A DNA stretch of 21,470 bases from Entamoeba histolytica HM-1:IMSS. Lineage: Eukaryota; Evosea; Mastigamoebida; Endamoebidae. Below the pieces are notes generated by a model. The model was not told the origin of the DNA and ran no database searches. It saw only the letters and a list, made by a program, of their open reading frames with translations. The translations under genes were made by a program, and so were the position numbers. The number at the start of each line of letters is the position of its first letter. Position 1 is the first letter of the stretch. Of this stretch, positions 8,281-16,780 are shown piece after piece. Where the stretch lies: positions 6,650 to 28,119 of the forward strand of contig NW_001915050.1 in NCBI RefSeq assembly GCF_000208925.1, read 5' to 3'.

Positions 8281-10149
8281 ATGAGTTTATCTCCGTATCC
8301 AACAGCTTCAAAATCAAATAAAATTAAATCCTCAAAAATATCCCCTTCTCCTAAATTGCCTGAAAGTAAAATTGAAGTAAAAAAAGGAACTTTTGGATAT
8401 GAAAAAATTGGGGGAATTGATAAAATAATAACTGAAGTGAGAGAGTTAGTTGAATATCCTTTATTACATCCAGAAATTTATAAACATCTTGGAATTGAAC
8501 CTCCTCGTGGTATTTTATTACATGGACCTCCTGGATGTGGTAAAACATTATTAGCAAAAGCCATTGCAGGAGAGGTAGGTGTTGCTTTTATTGAAGTGTC
8601 AGCAACAGAACTTGTTGGAGGAATGTCTGGTGAAAGTGAAAGTAAAATACGTGACTTGTTTCAATTAGCATCACAACGAGCACCTGCTTTATTATTTATT
8701 GATGAAATTGATGCTATTACACCAAAAAGAGATAATGCACAACGTGAAATGGAAAGAAGAATTGTTGCTCAATTATTATCTTCATTAGACAAACTTAGTG
8801 AAGCAGATAAACCAGTTATTGTAATTGGTGCTACAAATCGTCCTGATTCATTAGATCCAGCATTACGTAGGGCTGGTAGATTTGATAGAGAAATTGCTTT
8901 GGGTATTCCAAGTGAGTCACAAAGAAGACAAATATTAGATAAAATGATGGTTAACTTAAAAATTGATTCTGCTGTGAATATTGAAAAACTAGCAAAAGGA
9001 ACTGCAGGTTATGTTGGTGCTGATATTGTTGCATTAACAAAAGAAGCTGCTATAGCAGCAATTCATCGTATTTTTAGTGGAAAGGCTGGTGCTGATAATC
9101 TTAAATCTATTCAACAAGATGTTGAAGAAGAAAATCAAAAAGATTTAACTGAAAGACAAGCAGTTTGTGATTATTTAAAATCAAGTACTAATACATTTAC
9201 AGAAACCGAACTTGCTCAGTTAAGTATTACACAAAGTGATTTTGATCATGCTTTAAATGTTGTTCAACCATCTTCTAAAAGAGAAGGATTTACAACTATT
9301 CCTGATGTTACTTGGGATAATATTGGAGGTATGGAAGAAGTTCATAATGAATTAAAAAGACTTGTGGTAGGTGCTGTTCAATATCCATCATTATATAAGA
9401 AATTTGGTGTTGATACCCCTGCTGGTATTCTTCTTTACGGACCACCAGGATGTGGAAAAACATATTGTGCGAAAGCATTGGCTAATGAATGTAAAGCTAA
9501 TTTTATTGCTGTTAAAGGTCCTCAGTTACTTAATAAATATGTTGGTGAAGCAGAACGTGCTGTCAGACAATTATTTATGAGAGCAAGAAATAGTGCTCCT
9601 TGTGTTATATTTTTTGATGAATTAGATGCACTTGCACCTAAACGAAGTGAAGATTCATCTGGAGTATCAAGAATTGTAAATCAATTATTAACTGAATTAG
9701 ATGGTATGGATGTAAGAAAAGATGTTTTTGTTGTTGCAGCAACAAACAGACCAGATTGTATTGACCCAGCAATGTTAAGACCTGGAAGACTTGATAGACT
9801 TATTTCAGTTGATTTGCCAAATAGTGATGCTCGTGTTGATATCCTCAAAACTATATGTAAACGCCAAAAAGTTCCATTAGCAGATAGTGTCAATTTAGAA
9901 AAGATAGCACGATCTGCTCAAGTAGATGGTTTTTCTGGTGCAGACCTTACTGCTTTGGTTAAAGAAGCTTCTGTTAGAGCTCTTGATGAAATTGTAAAAA
10001 AAGTTGGATATGAAAATGCACAAAAAGATGGTGGTTTGGTAGAAGAAAGTCATTTTATTGAAGCGTTATCAAAAGTACGTCGTAGCGTAAGTAAAGAAGA
10101 TGAGTTAGAATATTTAAAGATAAAACAAAGTATTTTATCTCAAAATTGA
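8281..10149 (+). CDS. NVL/Rix7-type double AAA ATPase, 60S ribosome assembly (622 aa)
   Basis: The start is ATG 8281; the codon before it in frame is TTG. There are two AAA modules. D1 has Walker A GPPGCGKT (82-89), Walker B FIDEID (139-144), sensor ATNRPD (about 184) and arginines in LRRAGRFDRE. D2 has GPPGCGKT (387-394), VIFFDELD (442-449), AATNRPD and LRPGRLDR. The sequence EREMERRIVAQLL-like signature (MERRIVAQLL), LDPALRRAGRFDREI, VKGPQLLNKYVGEAERAVRQ and SAPCVIFFDE point to NVL/Rix7 rather than Cdc48 or Afg2. In yeast and animals this enzyme pulls factors off pre-60S particles in the nucleolus. Only about 36 Ser/Lys-rich residues precede D1, so the family's N-terminal domain appears absent or replaced by a short tail. 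The gene ends 85 bp from the convergent Rvb2 gene. Confidence 0.9.
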   Translation: MSLSPYPTASKSNKIKSSKISPSPKLPESKIEVKKGTFGYEKIGGIDKIITEVRELVEYPLLHPEIYKHLGIEPPRGILLHGPPGCGKTLLAKAIAGEVGVAFIEVSATELVGGMSGESESKIRDLFQLASQRAPALLFIDEIDAITPKRDNAQREMERRIVAQLLSSLDKLSEADKPVIVIGATNRPDSLDPALRRAGRFDREIALGIPSESQRRQILDKMMVNLKIDSAVNIEKLAKGTAGYVGADIVALTKEAAIAAIHRIFSGKAGADNLKSIQQDVEEENQKDLTERQAVCDYLKSSTNTFTETELAQLSITQSDFDHALNVVQPSSKREGFTTIPDVTWDNIGGMEEVHNELKRLVVGAVQYPSLYKKFGVDTPAGILLYGPPGCGKTYCAKALANECKANFIAVKGPQLLNKYVGEAERAVRQLFMRARNSAPCVIFFDELDALAPKRSEDSSGVSRIVNQLLTELDGMDVRKDVFVVAATNRPDCIDPAMLRPGRLDRLISVDLPNSDARVDILKTICKRQKVPLADSVNLEKIARSAQVDGFSGADLTALVKEASVRALDEIVKKVGYENAQKDGGLVEESHFIEALSKVRRSVSKEDELEYLKIKQSILSQN

Positions 10150-10234
10150 TTGATTTGATTGTTATTTTTGTTAAAGATATATTTAAATAATGTTTTTCTT
10201 AGATAAAAAATAATAAAAATAAAAAAAAATTCAA

Positions 10235-11584
10235 TCAATTTTCTTCCATTCTAATATCACTTTGAATGTGTTTTACTGATCGAGATGCATCATAAAACAA
10301 TTCATAAACTTTCTGAATATCAACAACGTCAACTTCTTCAGCACCTCTTTTTTTAGCTTTGAGCATAGCTAATGAAATAAGTTGTATTGAATATCTCAAA
10401 CTTGTTTGTTTAGCAATTTCAGTTAGAGCATCTAATGATGTTGCATTCATTCTAACTTGTTCTTCTTCAGCCCTAACAGCAAGAATCATTCTAATTTCAT
10501 CTGAAGTATATTCTTGAGTTTTAACAATGATAAGTCGGTCTAAGAAATCTCCAGGAATACCATGTGGAGATATTTCTTCAGTTCCTCTTATTTTAACATT
10601 TCCTCTATTTGTTGCCATAACGATTGTTGGTGTCATTTCTTGTTCAATTGCATTATTTAAGAATGAAAAACATTCTAAATCTAACATATGTACTTCATCA
10701 ATAAATAATACTCCAGGTAGAATTTCTGCTTTACCAACTCGTATCCATTCTTTTACTTTTTCATCAATTCGATTTCTTATTTCAGCTGATATTTCTCCTG
10801 TATCACCTGCAAATAAAGATAATACTCCTCGTGCTTTTGAATTAATAACATCAATTTCATGTAATGTAACTGTATGAACAATAGTTTTCTTTTGTTGTAA
10901 TTCTCCTTCTGGTGTTGGTACAAATGTTGTCTTAGCATCTGTAACTTCAAAATCTTTGGACCTTGCTGCAGACCTTCCTAAAACAATAACAGAACCTGAT
11001 GCTTTATCAATTTGAATCACATCCCCTCCCTTAACATTTTCTTTTACTAAAGCGTCAATCATTCTTTCACCTAAATCATATACTGTTTCCATATCAGTTG
11101 TTTTAATTGTTAATTTACCTTTACGTGCACCAGCTGTAGGTCGTTCAATTCTTAACTCTTCAACTTCTCCTTCAATGATTTCGGTTTCTTCTTTAATCCG
11201 AAGAGCAACAGACCTTCTAACAGCTTGTGTTAATGCTTCTGCTTTAGACATTGCTAATGAATATACTTCACTACCACTAATTATTGTAAATGGTGTATCT
11301 TCTCCTAATGCTTGAGCAAGTCCCATTGCAAGTGCAGTTTTTCCTGTACCTGGTTTTCCAGCAAGAAGAATTGCACGTCCAGAAATTTGTCGAGATTGAA
11401 CCATACGAAGTACAATTCCCATAGCAGTACGTGCAGCAACTTGACCAACAAGTCCATCAGCTTTATTACTAGCAGTATATTGACCAGTAAGTCCCAATCC
11501 ATGAATATGACTATGAGCACCAATACGTTCTAATTTTGTGACTTCTTTAACTTCGTTTATAGCAGAAAGGGTTGGTAATGACAT
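10235..11584 (-). CDS. RVB2: RuvB-like 2 / Rvb2 (reptin) AAA+ ATPase (449 aa)
   Basis: The start is ATG 11584-11582; the frame is open upstream to 11641 but only via a TTG codon. The protein opens with LERIGAHSHIHGLGL, typical of the RuvBL2 branch. It has Walker A GKPGTGKT (76-83), the inserted domain II (about 125-235), Walker B LFIDEVHML (293-301), sensor 1 MATNRG (323-328) and the SPHGIPGDFLDRL segment with the arginine finger region. Rvb2 pairs with Rvb1 in hexameric rings used by INO80/SWR1-type chromatin remodellers, TIP60-type complexes and the R2TP co-chaperone that assembles box C/D snoRNPs. Length is near the usual 460-470; the C-terminal tail is slightly short. It is divergent from the TBC gene, with 138 bp between the two start codons. 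Confidence 0.96.
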   Translation of the reverse strand: MSLPTLSAINEVKEVTKLERIGAHSHIHGLGLTGQYTASNKADGLVGQVAARTAMGIVLRMVQSRQISGRAILLAGKPGTGKTALAMGLAQALGEDTPFTIISGSEVYSLAMSKAEALTQAVRRSVALRIKEETEIIEGEVEELRIERPTAGARKGKLTIKTTDMETVYDLGERMIDALVKENVKGGDVIQIDKASGSVIVLGRSAARSKDFEVTDAKTTFVPTPEGELQQKKTIVHTVTLHEIDVINSKARGVLSLFAGDTGEISAEIRNRIDEKVKEWIRVGKAEILPGVLFIDEVHMLDLECFSFLNNAIEQEMTPTIVMATNRGNVKIRGTEEISPHGIPGDFLDRLIIVKTQEYTSDEIRMILAVRAEEEQVRMNATSLDALTEIAKQTSLRYSIQLISLAMLKAKKRGAEEVDVVDIQKVYELFYDASRSVKHIQSDIRMEEN

Positions 11585-11588
11585 TTGA

Positions 11589-11610
11589 AAAAAACAAAAT
11601 TTTGTTTTTT
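11589..11610. repeat. 22-bp perfect palindrome immediately before the Rvb2 start codon
   Basis: The arms are six A, C and four A, followed by four T, G and six T. With one bulged A the pairing extends through TTG/CAA on the flanks. It sits between the start codon (11584) and the GAACT element (11613-11617). Confidence 0.85.
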
Positions 11611-11612
11611 CA

Positions 11613-11617
11613 AGTTC
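11613..11617 (-). promoter_or_regulatory. GAACT promoter element of Rvb2
   Basis: Minus-strand AAAGAACTTGAAAA, about 28 bases upstream of the Rvb2 ATG, in the 138-bp divergent promoter region. Confidence 0.45.
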
Positions 11618-11722
11618 TTTTTTTCTTTTTGTAAAAAACAAAAAAAAGAAAGGAAAATTTTTTTTTTATTTTTCAGATTTTTTAATGATACTCTTCTTTC
11701 CTTTCAACTTTAAAATCATTAG

Positions 11723-12744
11723 ATGAGTGTGAAGTCAGAAACAGTAACCAAACGTACCTTTTCTTTTTCAAGAAGAAAAATGGAACATGCATTTAACCAA
11801 GTTGTATTAGATGTAGAAAGTATAAAAACACTTATTAGAAAAAAAGGAATTCCTGAAGATGTTCTTCAAATAACTATTTTTAGAAGTAAAATATGGAAAG
11901 TATTTTTTGGATTTCTTCCAGAAAATACAGCATTATGGATAGATAAAGAAAGAATGTACACTTTACAATATTCCCAATTTCTCAATGACTTTTATTATAA
12001 TATCAATTTTCCAAAAACCGAAACTTTAATAGTATTACAAAAAGATATTTCACGTATATTTCCAGATAGCACATTCTTCAAAGATGTTTGTTATTTATTT
12101 TAGAGTATAAAAATAAAGTACTTAATTAATAGGAAGAAAATCTTGAATCAGTTCAAAGAATACTTTTTGTAAATTGCATTTTTAATAAATCAATTAAATA
12201 CGTTCAAGGAATGCACGAGATGTGTGGTCTTATTTTTTATGTATTTAGTCAATCAGGTCAATCACGTGAAGTGGTTGAAGCAGAAGCATATTTTGGATTC
12301 ACTACATTAGTTGTTAGATTTAGAGATTGGTTTGATAAAGCGTGTGACAATAAACCAACTGGATTAAAAGAATGTTTTAAGAATATTGATAGTGTATTAA
12401 AAATGTATGATTTTGAACTATGGAAATATTTAAATAAATTAAATGTAGATGTAACATGCTATAGTTTTAGATGGGTAAGTATGTTATTTATTGATGACTT
12501 TTCTATTAAAGATGTTATTAAAATATGGGATGTATTACTTAGTGGATTTGATTCACAACAAATTTTTATTGATATTATTTGTATTACTATCTCTATTATT
12601 GAGTTACATCGTGAATTCTTATTAAAATCAGATTCTAACACTTGTTTACATCATTTAATGAATATCAAAAACACAGCTGATTCTGTATTAGAACGTGCAT
12701 GTAAAGTAAGAAAATTTGTTGAATCTAAACATGTGTTTCATTGA
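11723..12744 (+). CDS. TBC-domain Rab GTPase-activating protein, TBC1D13-like (two exons, 324 aa)
   Basis: Join 11723-12085 and 12133-12744. Exon 1 (121 codons) carries FRSKIWKVFFGFLPENTALW, the first TBC helix region, and KDISRIFPD with arginine finger R111. Exon 2 starts EENLESVQRILF and carries the glutamine finger YVQGMHEM (Q146). It continues with FRDWFD, a SFRW segment, IKDVIKIWDVLL and the closing helices. Both catalytic fingers of the dual-finger TBC mechanism are therefore present. The spacing, and the way the domain fills almost the entire protein, resemble TBC1D13. Its Rab substrate cannot be read from sequence. Likely site: cytosolic face of endomembranes. It is divergent from Rvb2 and convergent with the GTPase gene. 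Confidence 0.9.
12086..12132 (+). other. Intron of the TBC gene (47 nt)
   Basis: Starts GTTTGTT and ends AATAG. Using the TAG at 12130-12132 keeps the frame and joins FFKD to EENLESVQ inside the TBC domain. The TAG at 12101-12103 would give an intron of only 18 nt. Confidence 0.85.
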
Positions 12745-12871
12745 ATGTTATAAATACTAAATGATATTTTTTATATTTTTTTATTCTAGGGTTTATTTTA
12801 ATAATATTTTGCCATAATTTTATAAATACTTCTTTATAGGTAAGATTTGTTTATTATTAATTCTTAATAAT

Positions 12872-12934
12872 TGGTAATGATGATAGAAAGTTTTCAGATT
12901 ATTAATGAAGACATTTTCAGCCTTGTCTGAGCCA
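12872..12934 (+). ncRNA. Box C/D small nucleolar RNA, predicted 18S rRNA 2'-O-methylation guide
   Basis: C box ATGATGA at 12877-12883 and D box CTGA at 12927-12930 are flanked by a short terminal stem (TGGT 12872-12875 with GCCA 12931-12934). Internal D'-like CAGA (12895-12898) and C'-like ATGAAGA (12905-12911) are present. Total length is about 63 nt, usual for the class. The guide just upstream of box D, TTTCAGCCTTG (12915-12925), is complementary to CAAGGCTGAAA, an 11-nt run in the highly conserved 18S stretch that continues into ACTTAAAGGAATTGACGG. The T at 12926 can add a G-U or A-U pair. By the D+5 rule the target is the first G of that GG. It lies between two convergent genes and is probably transcribed on its own; a short T run follows. 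Confidence 0.75.
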
Positions 12935-13063
12935 TTTTTCTTTACTATAATTATATCAAAAAACATAAATTTAAAAAAATATATTACTTAAAATGATGTT
13001 AGATTAATAATAATAAATAACCAATTAAATTAAATAATAAAGAAAACAAAATTCCAATTAGAT

Positions 13064-13669
13064 TTAGAACAAAATGCAAACTCCTTTCTTCTCTTTTTTC
13101 GAAGTATCTTTTTTTCCATTTTTCTTAGAAGATTCTTGTTTAGACTGTGGTTTTATTCCTTTCATTTCTGCGTATTTACTTAAAATCTCTCCAAAAACTT
13201 TTTTAACCATTTCTATATCATGCAAATCTAATTCATAAAACAATCCTTTATAACTATCTGCAGCTGCTTTAACTGACGTTGTATCAAAGTCTTGAACAAG
13301 ATCTTTTTTAGTCATGATAACACATATAAGATTATCATCATTTACACAGTCTTTATATTGTGGTTGTTCAATATAATGTTCAATAAATTTACAGTCAGTA
13401 GGATTTGTTTCAGATCCAATAAAAATATGAATAAGCCCAGAAGTGGCATAAGTAGAGACAGTGGCTTTTAAATCTTTAAAGTTATTTCCAGGTTCATCAT
13501 AAATACTTCCGTTGAAGCTAATTGTGTCAATAGTAAACGTAAATCTATCTTGAGTTCTTGATTGTGTTTCTACAAAATCTTCCTGAAATTCACCTCCTCT
13601 TACAATATTAGAGAATGTTGTTTTCCCACTTTGTGAAAGACCAAATAAACATATATTTACGTCAGTCAT
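13064..13669 (-). CDS. Atypical Ras-like small GTPase with C-terminal CaaX box (201 aa)
   Basis: The start is ATG 13669-13667, giving MTDVNICLFGLSQSGKTT. The P-loop is G10-x4-GKT. The G3 motif is DEPG (58-61) followed by Asn where Ras has the catalytic Gln, and G4 is TKKD (120-123) in place of NKxD. No clear G5 SAK is visible. The last 35 residues are Lys/Ser-rich and end in CILF, a CaaX box expected to be prenylated, so membrane attachment is likely. The protein is small-GTPase sized, but the switch II sequence does not match the Ras, Rho, Rab, Arf or Ran signatures I know, so I leave the subfamily open. The missing Gln suggests slow or partner-dependent GTP hydrolysis. The next gene upstream is on the same strand, 271 bp away. 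Confidence 0.8.
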   Translation of the reverse strand: MTDVNICLFGLSQSGKTTFSNIVRGGEFQEDFVETQSRTQDRFTFTIDTISFNGSIYDEPGNNFKDLKATVSTYATSGLIHIFIGSETNPTDCKFIEHYIEQPQYKDCVNDDNLICVIMTKKDLVQDFDTTSVKAAADSYKGLFYELDLHDIEMVKKVFGEILSKYAEMKGIKPQSKQESSKKNGKKDTSKKEKKGVCILF

Positions 13670-13940
13670 GAAAATAGTATTCTTATAAATTTTAGTTAAT
13701 TTTTACTGAGATGTTTTTATAGTAATTTTTATCCTTATTTAATCTTTGAATGGATTTCCAATTTTTATTCCCCTTTTTGTTTTGTTTCTTTCCCGCTTTT
13801 TCTGAGTTTTTTCCCTCTCTATTTTGAAAAACAACTTTTTTAATTTCTAAATATTTAAAATAGTTTTATATCTCCCTTTCAATTTTTTTATTGTTTTGTA
13901 TAACCTATTCTTTTAATTGTTTTGAAAAAATTCAGTCAAG

Positions 13941-16736
13941 TTATTCGCATTTTATTTGTGGGCAATAATTAAAACATTCAACTACTTTTCTAACAGTTGG
14001 TATTTGTTCTTCTATCTTTGGAACAGATTCAATATTAAATGGTATTATTGAATCTTTCATCCAATTATACATCACATCACTAAATTTATGTGGATATTCA
14101 CATAAAATAGCTTCCCAATCAGTTTGCATTCCTTGTGGAATATGTTTACCAATTTGCTTACCTATTGAGGCTAATACAGACATCATAAACACAAATCCTC
14201 CTGCTGCAGTTCCACGAGTTAGTGGCATGAAATTATACCAGAAAAATGTGAAAGAAAACATAGCTCGTAAAATTTTCTCTTCTTCACTTTTTTCTCCTTT
14301 TCTTGTGAGTATTAATAATGCTAACTTCTTCCAACATGCTTCAAGTTCTTTATCATATAATATCCATCTTGATTTTTTGCATGGTGTTTTAATGGCAAAA
14401 TCATATCCTACTGGTTCTTTCATTTCAGTAACTAGATTGGTTCCTTCATAGATAATTCTTTCTCCTGTTTTGGGATCATCAAAATTATCAGATCTACATG
14501 GGGTAGTAACTTGGAAATTAGACTCAACAACTCTAAGAATATCTCCTATATTTTTTGCTTCTTTAACCACTTTAACCCATTCTGGTTTTAATTGGACTTG
14601 TTTAGGAAGTAGTTCTTGAACTATTTTAAATGCTCGGTCATATTGACAGAAATACCTAATTACTCTTCCTTGTCCAGTGTACATTGGTGTATGTGATCCA
14701 AATCCTTCTTCAAATTGTTCAGGTGTTAATAAATCAATCCAATAGACAGGATCATTTGGTTCAGATATTTGTCTCCATTTTGTAGATAATTCCATTAAAG
14801 TTCTCCATTGTATTTTGTCAAGCAATTTTCTAGCACTTTCTTCATCTAACCCACCCTTAATCCATTCAGGAATAGTTTCTCTAATGTACTGTCCAATATT
14901 AATTGCTGCCAATCCTCCCATGAGATATTGTGAAGCATTATGTACAAATCCTTGTGAGTCATACTGCATATACTTACCGATGTTCATTGCAGGAATTAAA
15001 ATTTGGTCAATAACACTTTGGCTTGGTAAATCTGTTTCACTAACATCTGGAATAGTGTCATCATATGAAGCTTGTTCTTCATATCTATGTAAGGCAGCAG
15101 GAATAAGGTGTTTACAAAATCCTTCTTTAAATAAGGGATCAAATGAATCAATATTCCATTCTGTAAAGTTGTGGTCTAATAAATGGTGTGTATATAATGC
15201 TACTTCTTTCATATACCAAGCACTATCATCACTTTTAATATCAACTGCTTGATCAAATGAACGAATAGCTTCTTTAAATTGTCCAGACGCAGATAATGTC
15301 ACACCATTATAACGATATAAATCAACTTGTTTATCAATTTCTTTTTCTAATCCATATTGTTGATTGTTAACATTTGAAATGGCAATTGCAAATTCTTTTG
15401 TTGCTTTAATATGATGTCCAATTTGTTGGAATAATACCCCTCTTAAGTAGTGTGCAAAACAATGATTTGGAGCAAGTCTAAATATGATTTTAAATACTTC
15501 TTCTGCTTTCTTTGGTTTTCCTGCGTCTTTCAATAATTGGAATAGATTAACATATCCATCAACAAAATCTTGTTTAATTGAAACAGCACGACCAAACGCT
15601 TCAGCTGCTTCTTTGAATAATCCCAATGCTGTATTATTTAATCCATAATGATTCCATGCAATGTAATCTCCCTGAGAACGTTTGACACAGACACCAAAGT
15701 CATCACGAGCTAATTCATAATTACGTATCATTTGGTAACAAATACCTCGTTGTTTATAACAGTCAACATCTTTTTCTCCTCCATATTTTACAGCATCATT
15801 CATATCTACAAGAGCTTCATCAATCTTACCTAAGGCAATTAATGTTTGTCCTCTTCGCTTATGTGCATCAGCATTTCTTGGATCTATTATAACAGCACTA
15901 CCAAAGTCTTCAACTGCCATTTGGTATTGACCAATCATAGCATAAGCAGTTCCACGTGCAATATACCCTCCACATACATCTGGGTGTTTTTGAAGAAATT
16001 TTGTTAAATAATTAATTGCTTCTTGTAATTTTCCATTATTGACTAAAAGATACCCAATTGCTAATTCTTGATCAATCTGTGGGTCATTTGTTGCATTAGC
16101 AAAATTCTTTGGAACACCTTTTTCATTTTGATCATTCATAGGAGTAATCTCTCCAATAACATGATTATTATCATCAATTTCTTCAATTTTAAATCCTTTA
16201 CTTCTTTTAGGACCATAACTTATATTATCATTAGGTAGTGGTTCAGGAATTTTAACTTCAATAGGTTTTTGTTGTTTTGTAGGTTGACCTCTTTCTTTTG
16301 CCTTTTTGCGTGCTTCAGCCATCACTCTTTTTGCGTCGTTTATTCTTTCTTCTAAACTAGTTTCATTATCTTCTGGATAAATGTTATCTTGCTTATTCTT
16401 TTTATTAACAATTTCTGTTTCTTGTTTATAAGTCTTTTGAGTAGTTTCTTGAATTTGAGGTTCTTCTTTACTTTTTATTTTCTTTTTTGAATGGTGGTGA
16501 TGATGATGTTTTTCTGGTAAATGGGTTTCTTTTTTAACTGGTATTTCTATCATTCCTTCATTTTCTGATTCCTCATCATCTTTTGACATAAACTGAGGAT
16601 TTCCTATGTTTAATGTTCCAAAATTTCTGATTTTTAAAATAACAAGTGATCTATCTCGAGAAAGTTTTCTAACCTTTTCAATATCAACCCCATCAAGAAC
16701 ACATTTTCTTTGTTTTGATTTGCTTTTATGTTCCAT
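13941..16736 (-). CDS. TPR protein resembling plant SRFR1 / TTC13 (931 aa)
   Basis: Three regions are visible. Residues 1-215 are charged and low in complexity, with six consecutive His at 77-82 and a helical EERINDAKRVMAEARKKAKE stretch (129-148). Residues of about 223-500 are TPR repeats, for example AIGYLLVNNGKLQEAINYL and ARGTAYAMIGQYQMAVEDFG. Residues of about 550-931 form a conserved C-terminal region with KWRQISEPNDPVYWID (653-668), GFGSHTP (678-684), YDFAIKTPC (778-786), WYNFMPLTRGTA (833-844) and TDWEAI (872-877). From memory this order of motifs matches Arabidopsis SRFR1, a nucleocytoplasmic TPR protein acting as a transcriptional co-repressor-like regulator of immunity; animal TTC13 may be related. 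Entamoeba has no such immunity, so the ancestral role is probably different and unknown. No intron is needed. Two GAACT elements precede the start. Confidence 0.82.
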   Translation of the reverse strand: MEHKSKSKQRKCVLDGVDIEKVRKLSRDRSLVILKIRNFGTLNIGNPQFMSKDDEESENEGMIEIPVKKETHLPEKHHHHHHSKKKIKSKEEPQIQETTQKTYKQETEIVNKKNKQDNIYPEDNETSLEERINDAKRVMAEARKKAKERGQPTKQQKPIEVKIPEPLPNDNISYGPKRSKGFKIEEIDDNNHVIGEITPMNDQNEKGVPKNFANATNDPQIDQELAIGYLLVNNGKLQEAINYLTKFLQKHPDVCGGYIARGTAYAMIGQYQMAVEDFGSAVIIDPRNADAHKRRGQTLIALGKIDEALVDMNDAVKYGGEKDVDCYKQRGICYQMIRNYELARDDFGVCVKRSQGDYIAWNHYGLNNTALGLFKEAAEAFGRAVSIKQDFVDGYVNLFQLLKDAGKPKKAEEVFKIIFRLAPNHCFAHYLRGVLFQQIGHHIKATKEFAIAISNVNNQQYGLEKEIDKQVDLYRYNGVTLSASGQFKEAIRSFDQAVDIKSDDSAWYMKEVALYTHHLLDHNFTEWNIDSFDPLFKEGFCKHLIPAALHRYEEQASYDDTIPDVSETDLPSQSVIDQILIPAMNIGKYMQYDSQGFVHNASQYLMGGLAAINIGQYIRETIPEWIKGGLDEESARKLLDKIQWRTLMELSTKWRQISEPNDPVYWIDLLTPEQFEEGFGSHTPMYTGQGRVIRYFCQYDRAFKIVQELLPKQVQLKPEWVKVVKEAKNIGDILRVVESNFQVTTPCRSDNFDDPKTGERIIYEGTNLVTEMKEPVGYDFAIKTPCKKSRWILYDKELEACWKKLALLILTRKGEKSEEEKILRAMFSFTFFWYNFMPLTRGTAAGGFVFMMSVLASIGKQIGKHIPQGMQTDWEAILCEYPHKFSDVMYNWMKDSIIPFNIESVPKIEEQIPTVRKVVECFNYCPQIKCE

Positions 16737-16758
16737 GTTCGACCTAATAAATAATTAA

Positions 16759-16780
16759 AGTTCTCTCTAATTTGTAGTTC
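16759..16780 (-). promoter_or_regulatory. Paired GAACT promoter elements of the TPR gene
   Basis: Minus-strand GAACT occurs at 16780-16776 and again at 16763-16759, 17 bases apart and 23-44 bases upstream of ATG 16736. A third GAAC abuts the ATG. Confidence 0.55.

Noticed and set aside
11585..11641. 19 extra N-terminal residues for Rvb2
   Set aside because: They would begin with TTG and cover the palindrome and GAACT element; the ATG at 11584 matches the family N-terminus.
12101..12103. TAG at 12101-12103 as splice acceptor in the TBC gene
   Set aside because: It would leave an 18-nt intron; the TAG at 12130-12132 gives 47 nt and restores the TBC domain in phase.
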